Assembly: GCA_014529385.2 (NCBI GenBank)
Contig: CM043953.1
Coordinates: 65,738,372-65,802,371, forward strand
Origin: Adiantum capillus-veneris
Taxonomy: Eukaryota; Streptophyta; Polypodiopsida; Polypodiales; Pteridaceae
Direction: 5' to 3'
Length of the DNA: 64,000 nucleotides
In this document: one piece after another, positions 13,651 to 25,760 of the stretch
Numbering within the stretch: the stretch's first letter is position 1
How the letters are laid out: every line of letters starts with the position of its first letter
Notes under the pieces: generated by a model
The model's database searches: none
Told to the model about the DNA's origin: nothing
Seen by the model: only the letters and a program-made list of their open reading frames with translations
Position numbers and translations under genes: made by a program

Positions 13651-13875
13651 ACTTTGGCCCTTTTGTCTTATTTTCACCAGCCTTGGTCTTTCTCTAATCT
13701 AATCAAGTTAATAAGCTCCAAGTGTGGGCTAGAGCAATTTAGTTGAAGATTGAAATGGCCTCAGTTTTAAAGCTTATTAAATATTAAATAAAGCTTTAGG
13801 ATTTGATATATTAACGACATGTTAAATTGTAACATGTGTGAATAATAAATAAATGTGCAAGGCAAATATTCTCTC
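13317..13875. repeat. Tandem duplication, unit about 330 bases
   Basis: The segment starting 'aactttggcc' at 13317 recurs at 13649 with the same order: 'ctaatcaag.taataagctc', 'gattgaaatggcctca', 'aagctttaggatttgatata', 'aacatgtgtgaataataaat', 'gtgcaaggcaaat'. Each unit runs into a different microsatellite, (CT)n(GT)n(G)n in unit 1 and the AT/AC tract in unit 2. Confidence 0.85.
13534..13649. repeat. Compound (CT)n(GT)n with 37-base G run
   Basis: CT repeat, GT repeat, then an unbroken G run at 13613-13649. Confidence 0.97.
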
Positions 13876-13979
13876 TCTCTCATATATATATACATACATA
13901 CATATATATATATGTATATATACACAATATATATCTATATACACACACACACACACGTGTATATATATATGTGTATATA

Positions 13980-14037
<58 letters not shown>

Positions 14038-14071
14038 TATCTATGTATACACACACACACACGTGTATATA

Positions 14072-14109
<38 letters not shown>

Positions 14110-14131
14110 CACACACACACACGTGTATATA

Positions 14132-14227
<96 letters not shown>

Positions 14228-14228
14228 T
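13872..14228. repeat. Alternating purine-pyrimidine tract with a 60-base higher-order unit
   Basis: After a short CT run, nearly 340 bases alternate purine and pyrimidine (AT, AC, GT steps). A 60-base unit containing GTATACACACAC and ACACGTGTATATAT occurs at 14044-14103 and again at 14104-14163, with a degenerate copy before them. All ORFs here are artefacts. Confidence 0.93.
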
Positions 14229-17200
14229 GTTGGTTTTGTTTCGCAACCAAAAATCACAAAAGGCCAAACCAACCACAATTATATTGTTTTTCAATGGCGA
14301 AAAGACCAAGATAGTTGAGCACTCCATTTTAAGGCAATACCACATGGGTTTCACCTGATCTTCAGACTGACATTGGAGGCATAAGCATCATTACACATAT
14401 TTCATGCTAAGTCTACTGTTTACTTCAGATACTACAACCCCATGAAAGATGAATCTATGTACAAATCTATTTAGCCCAGGCGATAGTAGAGTGCACTCTT
14501 GAAAGTATTTGGTAGATTTCTTCTGCAAAACTTTAACCAGAAGTTAAGCAAACTCAAAGCTAATTTGAAATTTCAATGATTGCAAATGTCCAAGGTCCAT
14601 ACTAATAGAGTTCATTTTTTTTTCTTACAATCGTTGCAACTCATTTTCTTAAGTAGTGTGCATAATAAGTCCAAAGTTTGCATCATTTATCATTATGGTA
14701 ATTGCATGCACACAAAATATAATGAAGTGACCTTACAATCGTCTTTTTGCTTATTACACAAACTTGGACTATACCAGGTTTAGGCATTAAAATTCTAAAG
14801 ACGGTCTTAATAAAATTCATCAAGGTTGAATGCTCCACGTTGCTAACAAGGTAACCATTGTGTCAACATCATGGACACTGCACACTATCTTGGATGGCCA
14901 AGTGTTGGTGGACAACTGCAATCACTGCTAAGTGCCAAAAAAAAATTTATGTTCTACATTTTTTTTAACTGTTTCCTTTTGATGTGCAGTGTGAAGTCAT
15001 CATGCTCCTTAACATTTTTTGGTAATCTATCTAGGAGGGGAAAGAATCAATGGGTATGTCCTTGCAAATACTTTGGTGGTATTTTCTGGTATGGACATTA
15101 AATTACAAGTGCATTAATTGTAGTTTTGATCCTATGGGATAGTAAGGCTTGTGGACTCTTTGGCAAGTTTGTATGCCTTTAGTTGTATTAAAAAATATGC
15201 ATGATATAAGTGAACTTGAAAATTGTTTCATAGATTGCATTTAGGAAGTAAACCCTAGCACACCTAAAAATATGTGGAAAACTATAGGGATTCAGAGTGT
15301 GGAGATACTTTAGGAATCATAGCTATGATGCATATGCATAGTGTTGATTGGATTTAGCTAAAGAGTGACTTAAATCAAGGCTAGTAACAAACCATTTATG
15401 TTGGTTTTTTGATGCATGGGAGATGCCCTACTACATTCTAGTCTTCTTGTACTCCCCAACACTTTTGCTCACTTTGAGCAGACACTAGCTGCTACTAATG
15501 GCAATTGAAAAGGGTATTGCTACTTATATTCTTATTTGATTGTGACGACAATTTTTAGCAGAGATGTAAACTCAAGGTATGGGGCCGAACTGCTCAATTC
15601 ATCCGAAGGGTTCAACTTCAGACATATTTTTAGAGTATGTATATAGAAGCTTGAGGTTAGCCCACACAAAAATAGTACATATGAATTTCAGCAATGACAA
15701 ACCTATCATCACAAAAAGGTACTATTAATTTCCATAGTAAAAACAAAATGTTTTACGAAGTTATAGGAATGGTGACTTTTGGGCCCACATTTTGTTAGTC
15801 AAGTTTCGGATGGTGTAGTAAATTTGGCGAAGACTCCACAAGACTTATACACTAATTTAGAACGAAACCTTTATGATATAGATTGGACTCAGCCTACCAT
15901 CATTTGTAAAGCAATGCATGATAGAGAGGTCATTGAATACAGTCACTTTTTATTAAACAAATTGAGCTTATCCGTATTGATAGCTTATATGGCATTTCAA
16001 ATCAGTGGAATATGCCAATGGATACAATGGTGTCAAACTTTACAGGAAGAGGAAAAAGTCTTGAAAAAAAAATCATTATATTACTTATGCTAGTGAGTTT
16101 AAAGATAATTTGTAGTTGATGATGAGTTATGGTAGTTATCCATAGTTTAGTTCACAACAGGGAGGTGATGCCTATCATCTGTAACTTAGGTTGGCTGTTT
16201 GTGGCAAGAGATACAATTTGTCATGTATTCTAACTTAAACAAAAGCGACTACTTTTTTAACGACATTTGCACATTTAGTCCTTATCGATGAAGTTTACAC
16301 TTAAATAATCTAGTTTATACATGTGACTTAATCTATAGCCATAAGTCCTTGAAGGTAGAACCACAAAGCACGTATAAGAGTAGCTTTGTAGACTTATTAC
16401 TCGTTACTTATTGTCGAGTAGAGATTACTACCTACGAGCCATATCATTTTTTTTCCACTATGACTAGAAGGCAACAAATTACATGTTCTAGCTACACTCC
16501 ATATGTATATCATACACAAATACAAGGACGTTCTCATTGTGCAATTATCATGAAATATGAATGGAACTACATATGCTAGATTTAATTACCATCGGTCTTC
16601 AAAGGAGTTCACAACTTTGTAGGAGCCTAACTTATTATTTATAGGGTTACAAGGAAAAGTAGTATAGACACTATTTTTTAGGAGATACACCCACATGTGC
16701 AACCACACAAAGATAGAAAATTACAAGCATGATGCATCAATCTTTTATCTATATCTATTAGAAATAGTGCATAGACACTAGCACCATCCCATTATGAGAT
16801 GTATCAAAAACAAGCTATTAGGCCTATCTCAGCTTAAGATTTATAATCTTGGACACATGGCACCAACATGAGGATTGCCAAGGTTGAATGCGTTTAAAGA
16901 CAAAAACCATTCTTGAAAGAGAGGAAAAATCTCCTAACTCATTTAAACATTATTACTGATGTAAGAATCGCAATACATAGTGGTGCACGATTTTCATTGA
17001 AAATCTGTATATGCTACACAGCCTACCTGTGATGTGGCACATGAAATATAAATGTAAATATAATTTGGAGGAGAGTCTTCAAAAGTTGTCTATTAATGCA
17101 ATGTTTGTGAAACCCATTGTAGTCTAATGGATGATGAGGAGTTATGATGCATAGGTACCACGTGGTAATTATTTAGAATGCAGTCTGTGTGGTATGTTCA

Positions 17201-20200
17201 CTAACAATGGAATCCTTTCTTAGTCATCATTAGCCATTCTTAGAAAACGGTCTTTGTAAAGTATATCAAATGTGTGCTTACTTAGGAGATAAACTTAGTA
17301 GCATATAATTTTATATCAAATGTGTGCTTTATGTAGGAGATAAACTTAGTAGTAAACAAATTTCATTTTTGAAAATCTAAAGTCTTGCTATAGACTCTAT
17401 TACGAATAATGCAATGTAAATATAGAAAGCAAGGTAGCCATATAGTGCAATGTAATGAAATTTAAAAGAAATAGACTGCCATCATTACTCACATAATTGA
17501 AAAGAGATTCATAACATCATGTTTGAAATATGATCAGATAAAAAAACAAAGGAAATCACATAGCCATAAGTAGAACTTAGAGAGAGAAAAAGAAAAAGAA
17601 GACATAATATTGAGGGCTAGAATGGCCAAACCCCCCATCGGGCTATAATCATGATACATCATTTTTCCAATAAGATGGCCTTTTCATTGTGCCAACATAA
17701 TGGCCTAACCTAACCAAGCTAGCAATTTCGGTCTTCATTGATAAAAAACATACGCTCACAGAGTCATCTCAGTGAAGAAGCATTCTCTTCTTCCTTCTTC
17801 CCTTCTCCCAAATGTATAAGATCACAAAAACATAAAAATCTCTTAAAGTAATGTTCATGCTTCTCTTTGGAAGATTTTTGTTGATAAAGTTCCATGCATG
17901 GTTCATTCATGGCAAATAGATTCTCCATCATCTTCTTTGGGATTTGTAAGAATAATTGGCGAGCAAAGATACTATTGCAAACAATATTGGACATTATACA
18001 ACATAAACTAATACCATAGATACATAAACATCGAAGGAATCTTTTAATTGAGCCCTATATTACATGGTTTTAATAATCATAGCTCAAGTTATGATTGACA
18101 ATTTTTGTGAAAAATTGTCTTGTACATGTGACAACTTACTTCTCCGATCTAAAGAGTCCTTTGCAAGCAAAAGTGCCCTTGAATCCCTCTTTTTAGAGCT
18201 TTTGGCTTCTTTAAATGGTCTTCTTTTATCTTTTTTAACCATACTTAGCCTACATGCCATGATTAGCTAAAGAGCATGCAGAAAATTAGAAAGTGAACAC
18301 TTAGCATTCACAAATTTCACATCCAATGATAGATTATTGGTCGTTTTGTCCTCTTCAAGACTCCATACATTTCCATGCATCAATATCCATAATTAGTCAA
18401 CCACTGACATAGGACAACAATCAAGTACCATTGTACAAGTCTAGCTATTCTCTAATCAATCACATAGTGATCAAGGAAGGCTTAACATGCACTTAGGGAC
18501 CATGAAGGCAAGTTCACACCTTATTGAAAAAAGTGATATCCTACGTGAAAGAAGAATGGAAAACACAGATTTGAGGTTAATGATGATGAAAGGAAGTAGA
18601 GAAAGTCAAAATTGTGCTTTGTAGCCCAAAAGAACACTAGCTTTCTCATAATTTTCATCTGACATCAAAATTGCAAAGTCCAAGAGTTATTTTGGGGGTT
18701 TTGGCACGTTGACGCGCTCAAAGTTTTTAGATGTTCCAAATTATTTTTTTTGTTTGCAACAAATTCAACAAAATCTTAATGGATTTTCTTCAGCTTTTTT
18801 CTTATGATTTATGGATATTATGACCCATCAAGATGAGGGGTGGGTTATTGGTAAGCATCAACATCGAATCTCTCTCTACCTCCTTATATCTCTTGTTAAA
18901 GTATGTACTGGTCTATCAAAGCAAGTACCACAATTTGAAACCTTGAGAAAAAAGGAGTTGGAATTGGTATCTTTTCAATGATTTTGTATCTTGGTGTTGC
19001 TCCAAAGTGCGTGAGAGGAAAGCTATAGAGGCATGAAAATTGTTTCAATTCTTTCTCACATTGTAAAGCTAAAAGAGAAGGTAAGAGTAAGATACAAGGT
19101 AATTAAATTCTTATAAAAAGAAATGTGCAGTGACGATATGTAAGGTAGAAAATGCTTTGCAAACCTGAGTTTTCAAAGAGCTCTCAACTCACTTGGTCAG
19201 GTTTTGATACATCTCTCATACAATATACTAGTGCCTACATTACCACAATCCTATAGAGTCCACATGATAAAACATATTTTCTTACATATACTCTAGGTAA
19301 GTTACATTCAATATAGATACAAGCAATATCTTGCAAAAAAATCAAGCCTTTAACAATAAAGCATGAATCTATGGACAACATAAATAAAGTTGCCAGTATT
19401 CCATAGTGCCTTTGAATCTCAAGTCATAGTACTATACATGAGCCATGTTGTAAGATAGGGACCACTTCTCTCCTCCCGCCTTGAGGTTTATAGCAATGGA
19501 GTCAAAAAGTTGGATTGCAGTAGCAAAAACAAATCAAGAGTTTGACAAATTTTATGCTCAACTTATCCAAGATAACGAGAAGGTTATAACTTCATACCAA
19601 GAATTCGAATCACTTAACTCAATTCTACGCTCCAAATAGAATACTTTCCTACCTACATACATCCTAGTACAAAGTAAAAGGCACTTTCCTGAGTTCTAGC
19701 CTTTGCTTGTAAACATGGCATTGTAAAATGGAGTTAAAAACCACTTATGTATTTTGCATGAGATAAAGAATGTCCTATGCATTTTGTGTGTGCATTTATA
19801 TAGTGTTCTTACAGATTAGTCCCAAGGGAAATTGTGCTCTCTGTTGCTCAAGAATTCTGTCTTTATAGCCAAGGAACACATGCCTCTAGCCTATAGTGAC
19901 TTCTTAGAGACTAAGCCATGCATGATTGATTCACTATGATCTATCCAAAGACCATGATAGTTATTGTTCCACCATTTGGGAATTTTTCTTTTTCCATTAG
20001 GTGTCATCTCATAGGTTCACTAAAAAAAGGGGGCATCTTGGTTAATTTCTCATCCATCTAAAGCTTTTTCTAATCAAAATCCTCTACATGATAGCTCTTG
20101 ATTCACTAACCTAAGAATTTATGTATTTTTTTTAACATTTGGCTATAAACGTTAGCATTTCATTGTACATTTGTTCAGCATGTCTAATAGTCTACTATCA

Positions 20201-20603
20201 ACTATTTTCTTGTCTTTCTCATGCTAATCTCTCCCTTATTTTCTAACATGCAATTAAAATTAAGTAACAAAAGTAGCATAATTTCAATGGCGCAACTTGC
20301 TATGAAATTGAAAAACCCATTGTTGTATAGATACTATCATATGAAAATTATGTAACACATTTTGTGAAGGAGCATCAACTCATATATGCGTTTCTTAGAC
20401 ACAATGAGACCAAAAGGCTCTACAATACTTTCTCAATTTATAGCAAAAAATTGTGGGAGTCAACACTTGAAACAGACACACTGTAGAAGTGCAATTTAGG
20501 TAGACACACATGGTCATATCTTCTTCTTTTCTTGCCGTAGAGAAAAAAATAGGGTGGATCAAGATAATTCTAAGGATATGATGAGAATTTTGAACTCTAA
20601 GAA

Positions 20604-20605
<2 letters not shown>
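14229..20605. other. Long stretch with no recognised gene
   Basis: About 6.4 kb of AT-rich DNA. The longest ORFs (15779-16093 plus; 17764-17994 minus; 18064-18270 plus) have no family features I recognise. The minus strand near 18270-18110 reads a Lys/Arg-rich peptide and could be a degraded exon, but no consistent splice sites were found. No LTR, TIR or rRNA/tRNA structure was seen. Confidence 0.4.
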
Positions 20606-20647
<42 letters not shown>

Positions 20648-20695
20648 TGTGTGTGTGTATAGAGAGAGAGAGTGTGTATGTGTGTGTGTGTGTAT

Positions 20696-20763
<68 letters not shown>
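20606..20763. repeat. Compound (AT)n(GT)n(GA)n microsatellite
   Basis: AT, then GT/GA mixtures, then a pure GA run that ends at the 3' end of P3. The same arrangement precedes the 3' end of P2 at 33.5-33.67 kb. Confidence 0.95.
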
Positions 20764-20764
<1 letters not shown>

Positions 20765-22707
20765 ACTAATATCTTAACTTAGGGATGGCGTGACACGAGA
20801 ATTCACACTAGAAGAGTTTGAAGAAGTGTAAGATCATAAGTTTTTTAAAACTCTTCTAAAACCAAGTTACGAGCTTGTCTACCCAACCATGAACCTATTA
20901 ATGATAAGTGAAATTCTGTAGCTTTGTCTGGGAATAATAATTCTAGGTGATTAAGAATGTACCAAAACTTCATGATCAAACCAAATTATGCTTGATTTGC
21001 ATGCTGCTTTGTTGTCAAGGAACTTGCAGGCACACTTGATATAGGGCCTATAAATGTCCCAAATAGAATCTGAATAGTAGTCTGCATTTGGCTTGGAGAA
21101 AGCCTTAATATCCTTTGTTTTCCCATAAATCCCAGTATTAGTAGAGCATTTTGCGAGATCCAAAAAGTTCATGGTAAAGGGAGCATTGATTAACTCTCCT
21201 TTATCCAAAAATTAGGTACCTTTAGGAATATGAACCCTACATTCATCCATGCAGGCATCAGGCAAGTTAGCTAAGAAAATCCAAGATTCAAGTGAGATAG
21301 GCGCCGGAAAGCCTTTGTTGGGGAGGGTCCAAAGCTGATTGTCCACACTTGCACCTTCAACTTCTACTTGTTTTGAAGGAAGAAATGGGAAGCATTTCAA
21401 CACTTTAGGAACCGTTTTTAGAAGAATGGACTCACTAAGCGAGCATAAATCATGCTGAAAATTCTTAACAACTTCCAGTACCGCCGGTTTGCGGTACATT
21501 GAAGATATTGCTTGTTACATTGATAGTAGGATCAGCCGGTGTAGTAATGAATGCTGGGTTGAGTTCGCATAATTTTTTAATAAAATTGGTTAACTCTGCA
21601 CCAGAGGAAGAAAAGGTAGCAAGTGACTGTGTGTGCAATTTCTCAAGCAGAGGAAGTTGATTTAATTCCTCTTCTAAGAATTTAAGTCCTTCCTTCTTGT
21701 TTTTAGCCAAAGAGCTGCTAAGAGCTTGATCCAATTGTTAAATGAAAGAAGTTGCAGGAAAGAACCATGAGAATGATTCTCTAAATTTGTTGATCCAATA
21801 ATAAGCTTAGATATAGTTGCTTCTTCTATGCAACGTAGAACATAAATACTCGCTTTAGAGAAAGCAAATTCGATAGGAAATTCCAACCCAAGGGAAAAGG
21901 AGTCAGTCTGAAAAATAGATAAATCATCATAAATTAGAGGAAAGTAGAAAGAAAACTAAAAAAGGTTTTTACAACCAAATTTTAATATTTTTTGACAGCT
22001 CTAGCAAGTAAAGGTTTGTATCTATTTGAAACGTCAAAGGATGCCTAAGGGTCTGTTTGTACAAATTGGCATGGGCCATTCTCAATTTTTTGTTGATAGC
22101 TTCTATATTTTTTGGGGAGTTAAGAATCTGCATTCGGACAGTGTATTTGTAGGGTTGAGATACTTGACAAAAAGTGAATGAAAAATTAAAGAGGTAATAC
22201 ATACAACCTTTAAACCAGTCAATCCGAGGATATAATAACTATGTGTATGTATCCCAATTAAATAATCATGCCAAAACCTAATAATCTAATTTTTATGTAT
22301 TTTTGTCATACTCCTAGTCATAAATTGAGAAAGCGATTTATGCCCTTGTGCCTATGTGTGTGTGTTGGAGTATTAATCTATATACTTTGTTCACAATTTG
22401 AAGAGATATTCGAAAAGAGACATGACAAAGATTAACAAAAGTGATTACATACATAATTTTTACCAAAAAAAAACTATGTAAATTTGAAATAGAGTTTTGA
22501 TGTTTTATTACATCTAAGAAATAAAAATGAAGTAGCAGCAATAGAAGAAGTATCCCTGCCAAAAATTGTTCGAACAACACTTGAATTCAACAGTAAAAGA
22601 AGCCGGAATCCTTACTTGCAACCATCATGTAAACAAATAAATCATTAGTATTTTTGTTTAAGCATGGAATGCAGATATAGGACGGACCCAACAATTGTTA
22701 TCCATGT
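20764..22707 (-). mobile_element. P3: internally deleted P-family element
   Basis: On the minus strand it begins at the family start motif (ATGGATAACAATTG, 22706-22693) and ends with GTTAAGATATTAGTGC followed by (TC)n at 20764. That terminal block recurs at 33669-33735 at the end of P2. Only the upstream ORF region is present; the RT block seen in P1 and P2 is absent. It therefore looks like a non-autonomous deletion derivative of about 1.9 kb. No target duplication was identified. Confidence 0.55.
20860..21890 (-). pseudogene. P-family ORF1 region, copy P3
   Basis: Successive minus-strand blocks are separated by stops and frame changes: VLRCIEE and FNNWIKLLAAL (21.85-21.7 kb), ELNQLPLL.KLHTQSLATFSSSGAELTNFIKKLCELNPAF (21.67-21.55 kb), FQHDLCSLSES, VPKVLKCFPFLPSKQ, then LESWIFLANLP and FLDKGEL (about 21.2 kb). 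Next come a segment with CSTNTGIYGKTKDIKAFSK that P2 lacks, and EFHLSLIGSWLGRQARNLVL (about 20.9 kb). P2 keeps the same order. No known domain is recognised; the conservation between copies shows it was once coding. Confidence 0.5.
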
Positions 22708-23707
22708 CCCTCTTATCCATGCATTCAAAAACAGTTCAAAGATAACAAGTATTTTATGTCTAAGATCCATATATCAACGTGATTGGCTAGAGTTGATACT
22801 CTGATGGTATGTAAGAAAACCATTGTTTATGGACTACTTCAAATCCTGATCAAGAGCCAAAAATATACTTAATCAATGAAAGGGTCTATAGTGTTTTAGT
22901 GTGAGGCATTTTGCTTAGCAAATTGAAAGCTATATGTACTCACAATTATAGTAACATACTAATCTCCAATGTAATCAAGAGTACTGTAGAAAAAGAAAGT
23001 TAAAGCTTTATTTTCTTGGGAATCATATTCTAAAAGCATTATTTATAACTCTTTAATCATAGCTTTAATACGCCAGCTTAAATGAATAATTGAAAAAATT
23101 ATTATAACTATAATAGTCCACAATCTATTCCAAGTTGACTTGTCAGTATTTTCAAATAATAACAAAAATTCTCAATTGTAAGTTTCAATATTGAAATTTT
23201 CTTGCAAAAAAAATGCTAATTTTTATGCATGTTAGAAATCGTACTGAGTGTACATATTAGTTTTCTATGTCAACAATGGTATTAAAAAACAGTTTTAATG
23301 TAAAGTAACATTAGGAAAGAAAAAGAACCCAAAATTATAAAAACCTTCCACCTAAGAGGAGGAAGCACCGATGATTTCAATCGTTGTTTGTTTGTTCGCC
23401 ATGAGTGAAGTCTTACTATGAGTCTTCAAGTTGGCCAACACTGAGAACTTGTGTTCTACGATAATTTTGACTTGTGTTATTTATGTATCGGCTTTCTAGA
23501 TTGTGTCTAGTTTAATATGACCGAGGAAGATTTATCTTAGTGCTAGAGAATGGAGTGCCAACTGGACTTGAATGTAATATGCTTGCAATTGAAATTGACA
23601 AGTGAACAATCAATGTTCATTATGCGCAACCATTGTAAGCGGCTACAGGGAGGTTTGATGATATGGACGAAGGAGTACACAATTAGAGGTGCAGGGAGTG
23701 CTTTAAA
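22708..23707. other. No gene recognised
   Basis: AT-rich flank between P3 and the gypsy-1 insertion site. Only short ORFs. Confidence 0.4.
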
Positions 23708-23712
23708 TAGAG
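23708..23712. repeat. Target site duplication TAGAG (left)
   Basis: Matches TAGAG at 32208-32212 on the other side of gypsy-1. Confidence 0.85.
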
Positions 23713-24023
23713 TGTCATAAAATCTAATATTTAACCAACCCAAATGATTTTCTCATATTAAACTGGTCATTTAATGTGGGAGAATAAATGGGAACAAGGG
23801 TTAAGATATAGACATGTGCTTATAGACCTATCTCAACACGGGGCCAATGGTAAAGGGGCCCAAATGAGAGATGGTCTGTCAAAGAGCAAGCCTAACCAAT
23901 GGAGCATAAAGACCTTAGGGTTAGCTTCATTGAAGACCTCCAATAGCTAGTGTTAAAAGTCCTTTGACCTTAGGTAAGCTAGGGATGTGCTTGAGGTGGG
24001 AACCCGGCCCAAGCTTAAGATGC

Positions 24024-24200
24024 TTGAGGTGCTTGTCGTGCTTGATGACTAAGGTGCTTGAGGTGCTTGTCATGCTTGCTAATTAAGGTGCTTGAGGTGC
24101 TTGTTGTGCTTGCCGACTAGGGAGCTTGAGGTGCTTGTGGGAACACCACCCAATCTTGAGGTGCTTTGTCATGCTTGCTGACTAAGGTGCTTGAGATAAG
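24024..24200. repeat. 34-base tandem repeat in the gypsy-1 5' LTR
   Basis: TTGAGGTGCTTGT starts recur at 24024, 24058, 24092 and 24126 (period 34), with two more degenerate units near 24156 and 24191. Absent from the 3' LTR. Confidence 0.85.
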
Positions 24201-24610
24201 GTGTGTCCCAAAGTCAATATTCAATCCTGCAAGGAGGGGGCGAGCCCTACAAGAGGGGGGATGAGAGAGAACACACACACTCACACAAGGCATTATTGGT
24301 ACAAAGAAAGTAAAAGGGACCCTTGTCAAGTTCCTCCTCATGTTGCCCTCATGGTGTGTCTAAAGCCTATAGGTTGGCCACCCAAGGGGTCCAATGATAA
24401 TTAAGGAGATTTAATTAATTGTCTTTGCATTTATCAAGTCCTCTCTCTCAAAGGGGAAAGGGATACACTTGTCCCAAGGCTACCCTTGTTGCTTGTTATG
24501 ACTCTTGCTTGTGATTGGCTAGGCCTGGAGGGGTCCAATGAGCTTCAAGCATGAGCTACAAGGGGGGGTCGACCAAAGCAAGTAGGGGGCGTGCTTGAGG
24601 GGTATACTCT

Positions 24611-24611
<1 letters not shown>

Positions 24612-24664
<53 letters not shown>
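24612..24664. repeat. (CA)n microsatellite in the 5' LTR
   Basis: Flanked by GGTATACTCTCC and TACTCTCTCTC. The homologous point of the 3' LTR (31486-31531) is (CT)n. Confidence 0.95.
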
Positions 24665-24667
<3 letters not shown>

Positions 24668-25348
24668 TCTCTCTCACTGTGTATTGTGCAAAGTGCAAAA
24701 GATCCCTCTCCTTCTCCAAGCAAGTAGAGGTTGAGAGCCTACACCAACACTCTTGGCTATGGAATGAAAATCCAACCAAGAGCCATGCTTCAATGCTTAA
24801 GCTTGCCATCTTCTATATTTTCATTTACTATGCTATTATGTATGCTAGCAAGAAGAGTAATGATAAGTGAGGAACTAGTTCTTTCTCCTAGGAAATGTTT
24901 CTTCTTCCTCTTCCCTACCCTCATTCCTTGCTAGCTTTCTCCACCTTCAAAGGTGTTTGAGGTCTTGGGACTGAGGCTCGAGATATTTAATGCTTTCCAC
25001 AAGTTTATGTTAGGCTCGTGATGCATGAAGCTTCCCATCATCATTGCATCACCTAGGTCACAAGGAACACAAATATTGTATTGTAACAAGTCTCTCTTGA
25101 TGGGAGAAAATATAATACAAATGCCTATTGGAGGGGGGACCGGCTCCACATAAATCTGGTACTCAACTGTTGTCATGTTCTCTAAACTCTCTCTATTGCA
25201 AAAGTATTGTTCATGCCAAGTTAACTAAATGCTATGTTTATGTTGCTACCATCAATTATGTTCACCCGCTATGCTCACAAAGTAATTTCACAATAGTATT
25301 CTCTCTAATTTCCACTACTCTCAAGTTAATAGGCCAATTATATTACAT

Positions 25349-25360
25349 TGGTATCAGAGC
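25349..25360 (+). other. Gypsy-1 primer-binding site
   Basis: TGGTATCAGAGC, complementary to the 3' end of initiator-methionine tRNA, begins two bases after the 5' LTR. Confidence 0.88.
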
Positions 25361-25760
25361 ATTTGGTTTCTCTTTTATTGCTTAAGAAGAGAGGTCCTTA
25401 AGTAGTCTATAAATGGTTTATTTTGTTAATGATATTAGGGTAAGTGGAACTGGGATCTATTATCGGTTTTTTTGAGCCCACTATGTGGGATATGGTGCAC
25501 ACCTCGGGAGCTTTGGGCTTAATAATGGAGTCTTTTTAGACTTGCCTATGGCTTTACCATCATTGAGCCATAAGAAGTTCAAAAGGAACTAGCCCTCAAC
25601 AACTCTGCTATGTTAGACCTACTCCACTACTCTCTATAATTAACCACTTCAAGGTTTGGGTGTAGATACTTAAGAGCCTATTTTCAAAGGCTAAGAGGAG
25701 TGGAAACTAAGGTTTTGAATTGCCAAAGCATACACTAAGTACATACATAAATTTTGTAAC

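Larger units (their letters stand above)
23713..25347 (+). repeat. Gypsy-1 5' LTR (1635 bases)
   Basis: Begins TGTCATAAAATCTAATAT and ends CCAATTATATTACA. Compared with the 3' LTR (1367 bases) it keeps a block (about 23960-24235) that is missing there, and it has (CA)n where the other has (CT)n. Confidence 0.92.

Noticed and set aside
15779-16093. 104-codon plus-strand ORF
   Set aside because: Only one copy, no recognisable family, AT-rich surroundings and no splice or promoter support.
17764-18270. Opposed ORFs near 18 kb as a possible gene
   Set aside because: Basic peptide stretches exist but no consistent exon structure or homology could be established.
24024-24200. CRISPR-like array
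   Set aside because: Units are directly adjacent tandem repeats without unique spacers, in a plant LTR.
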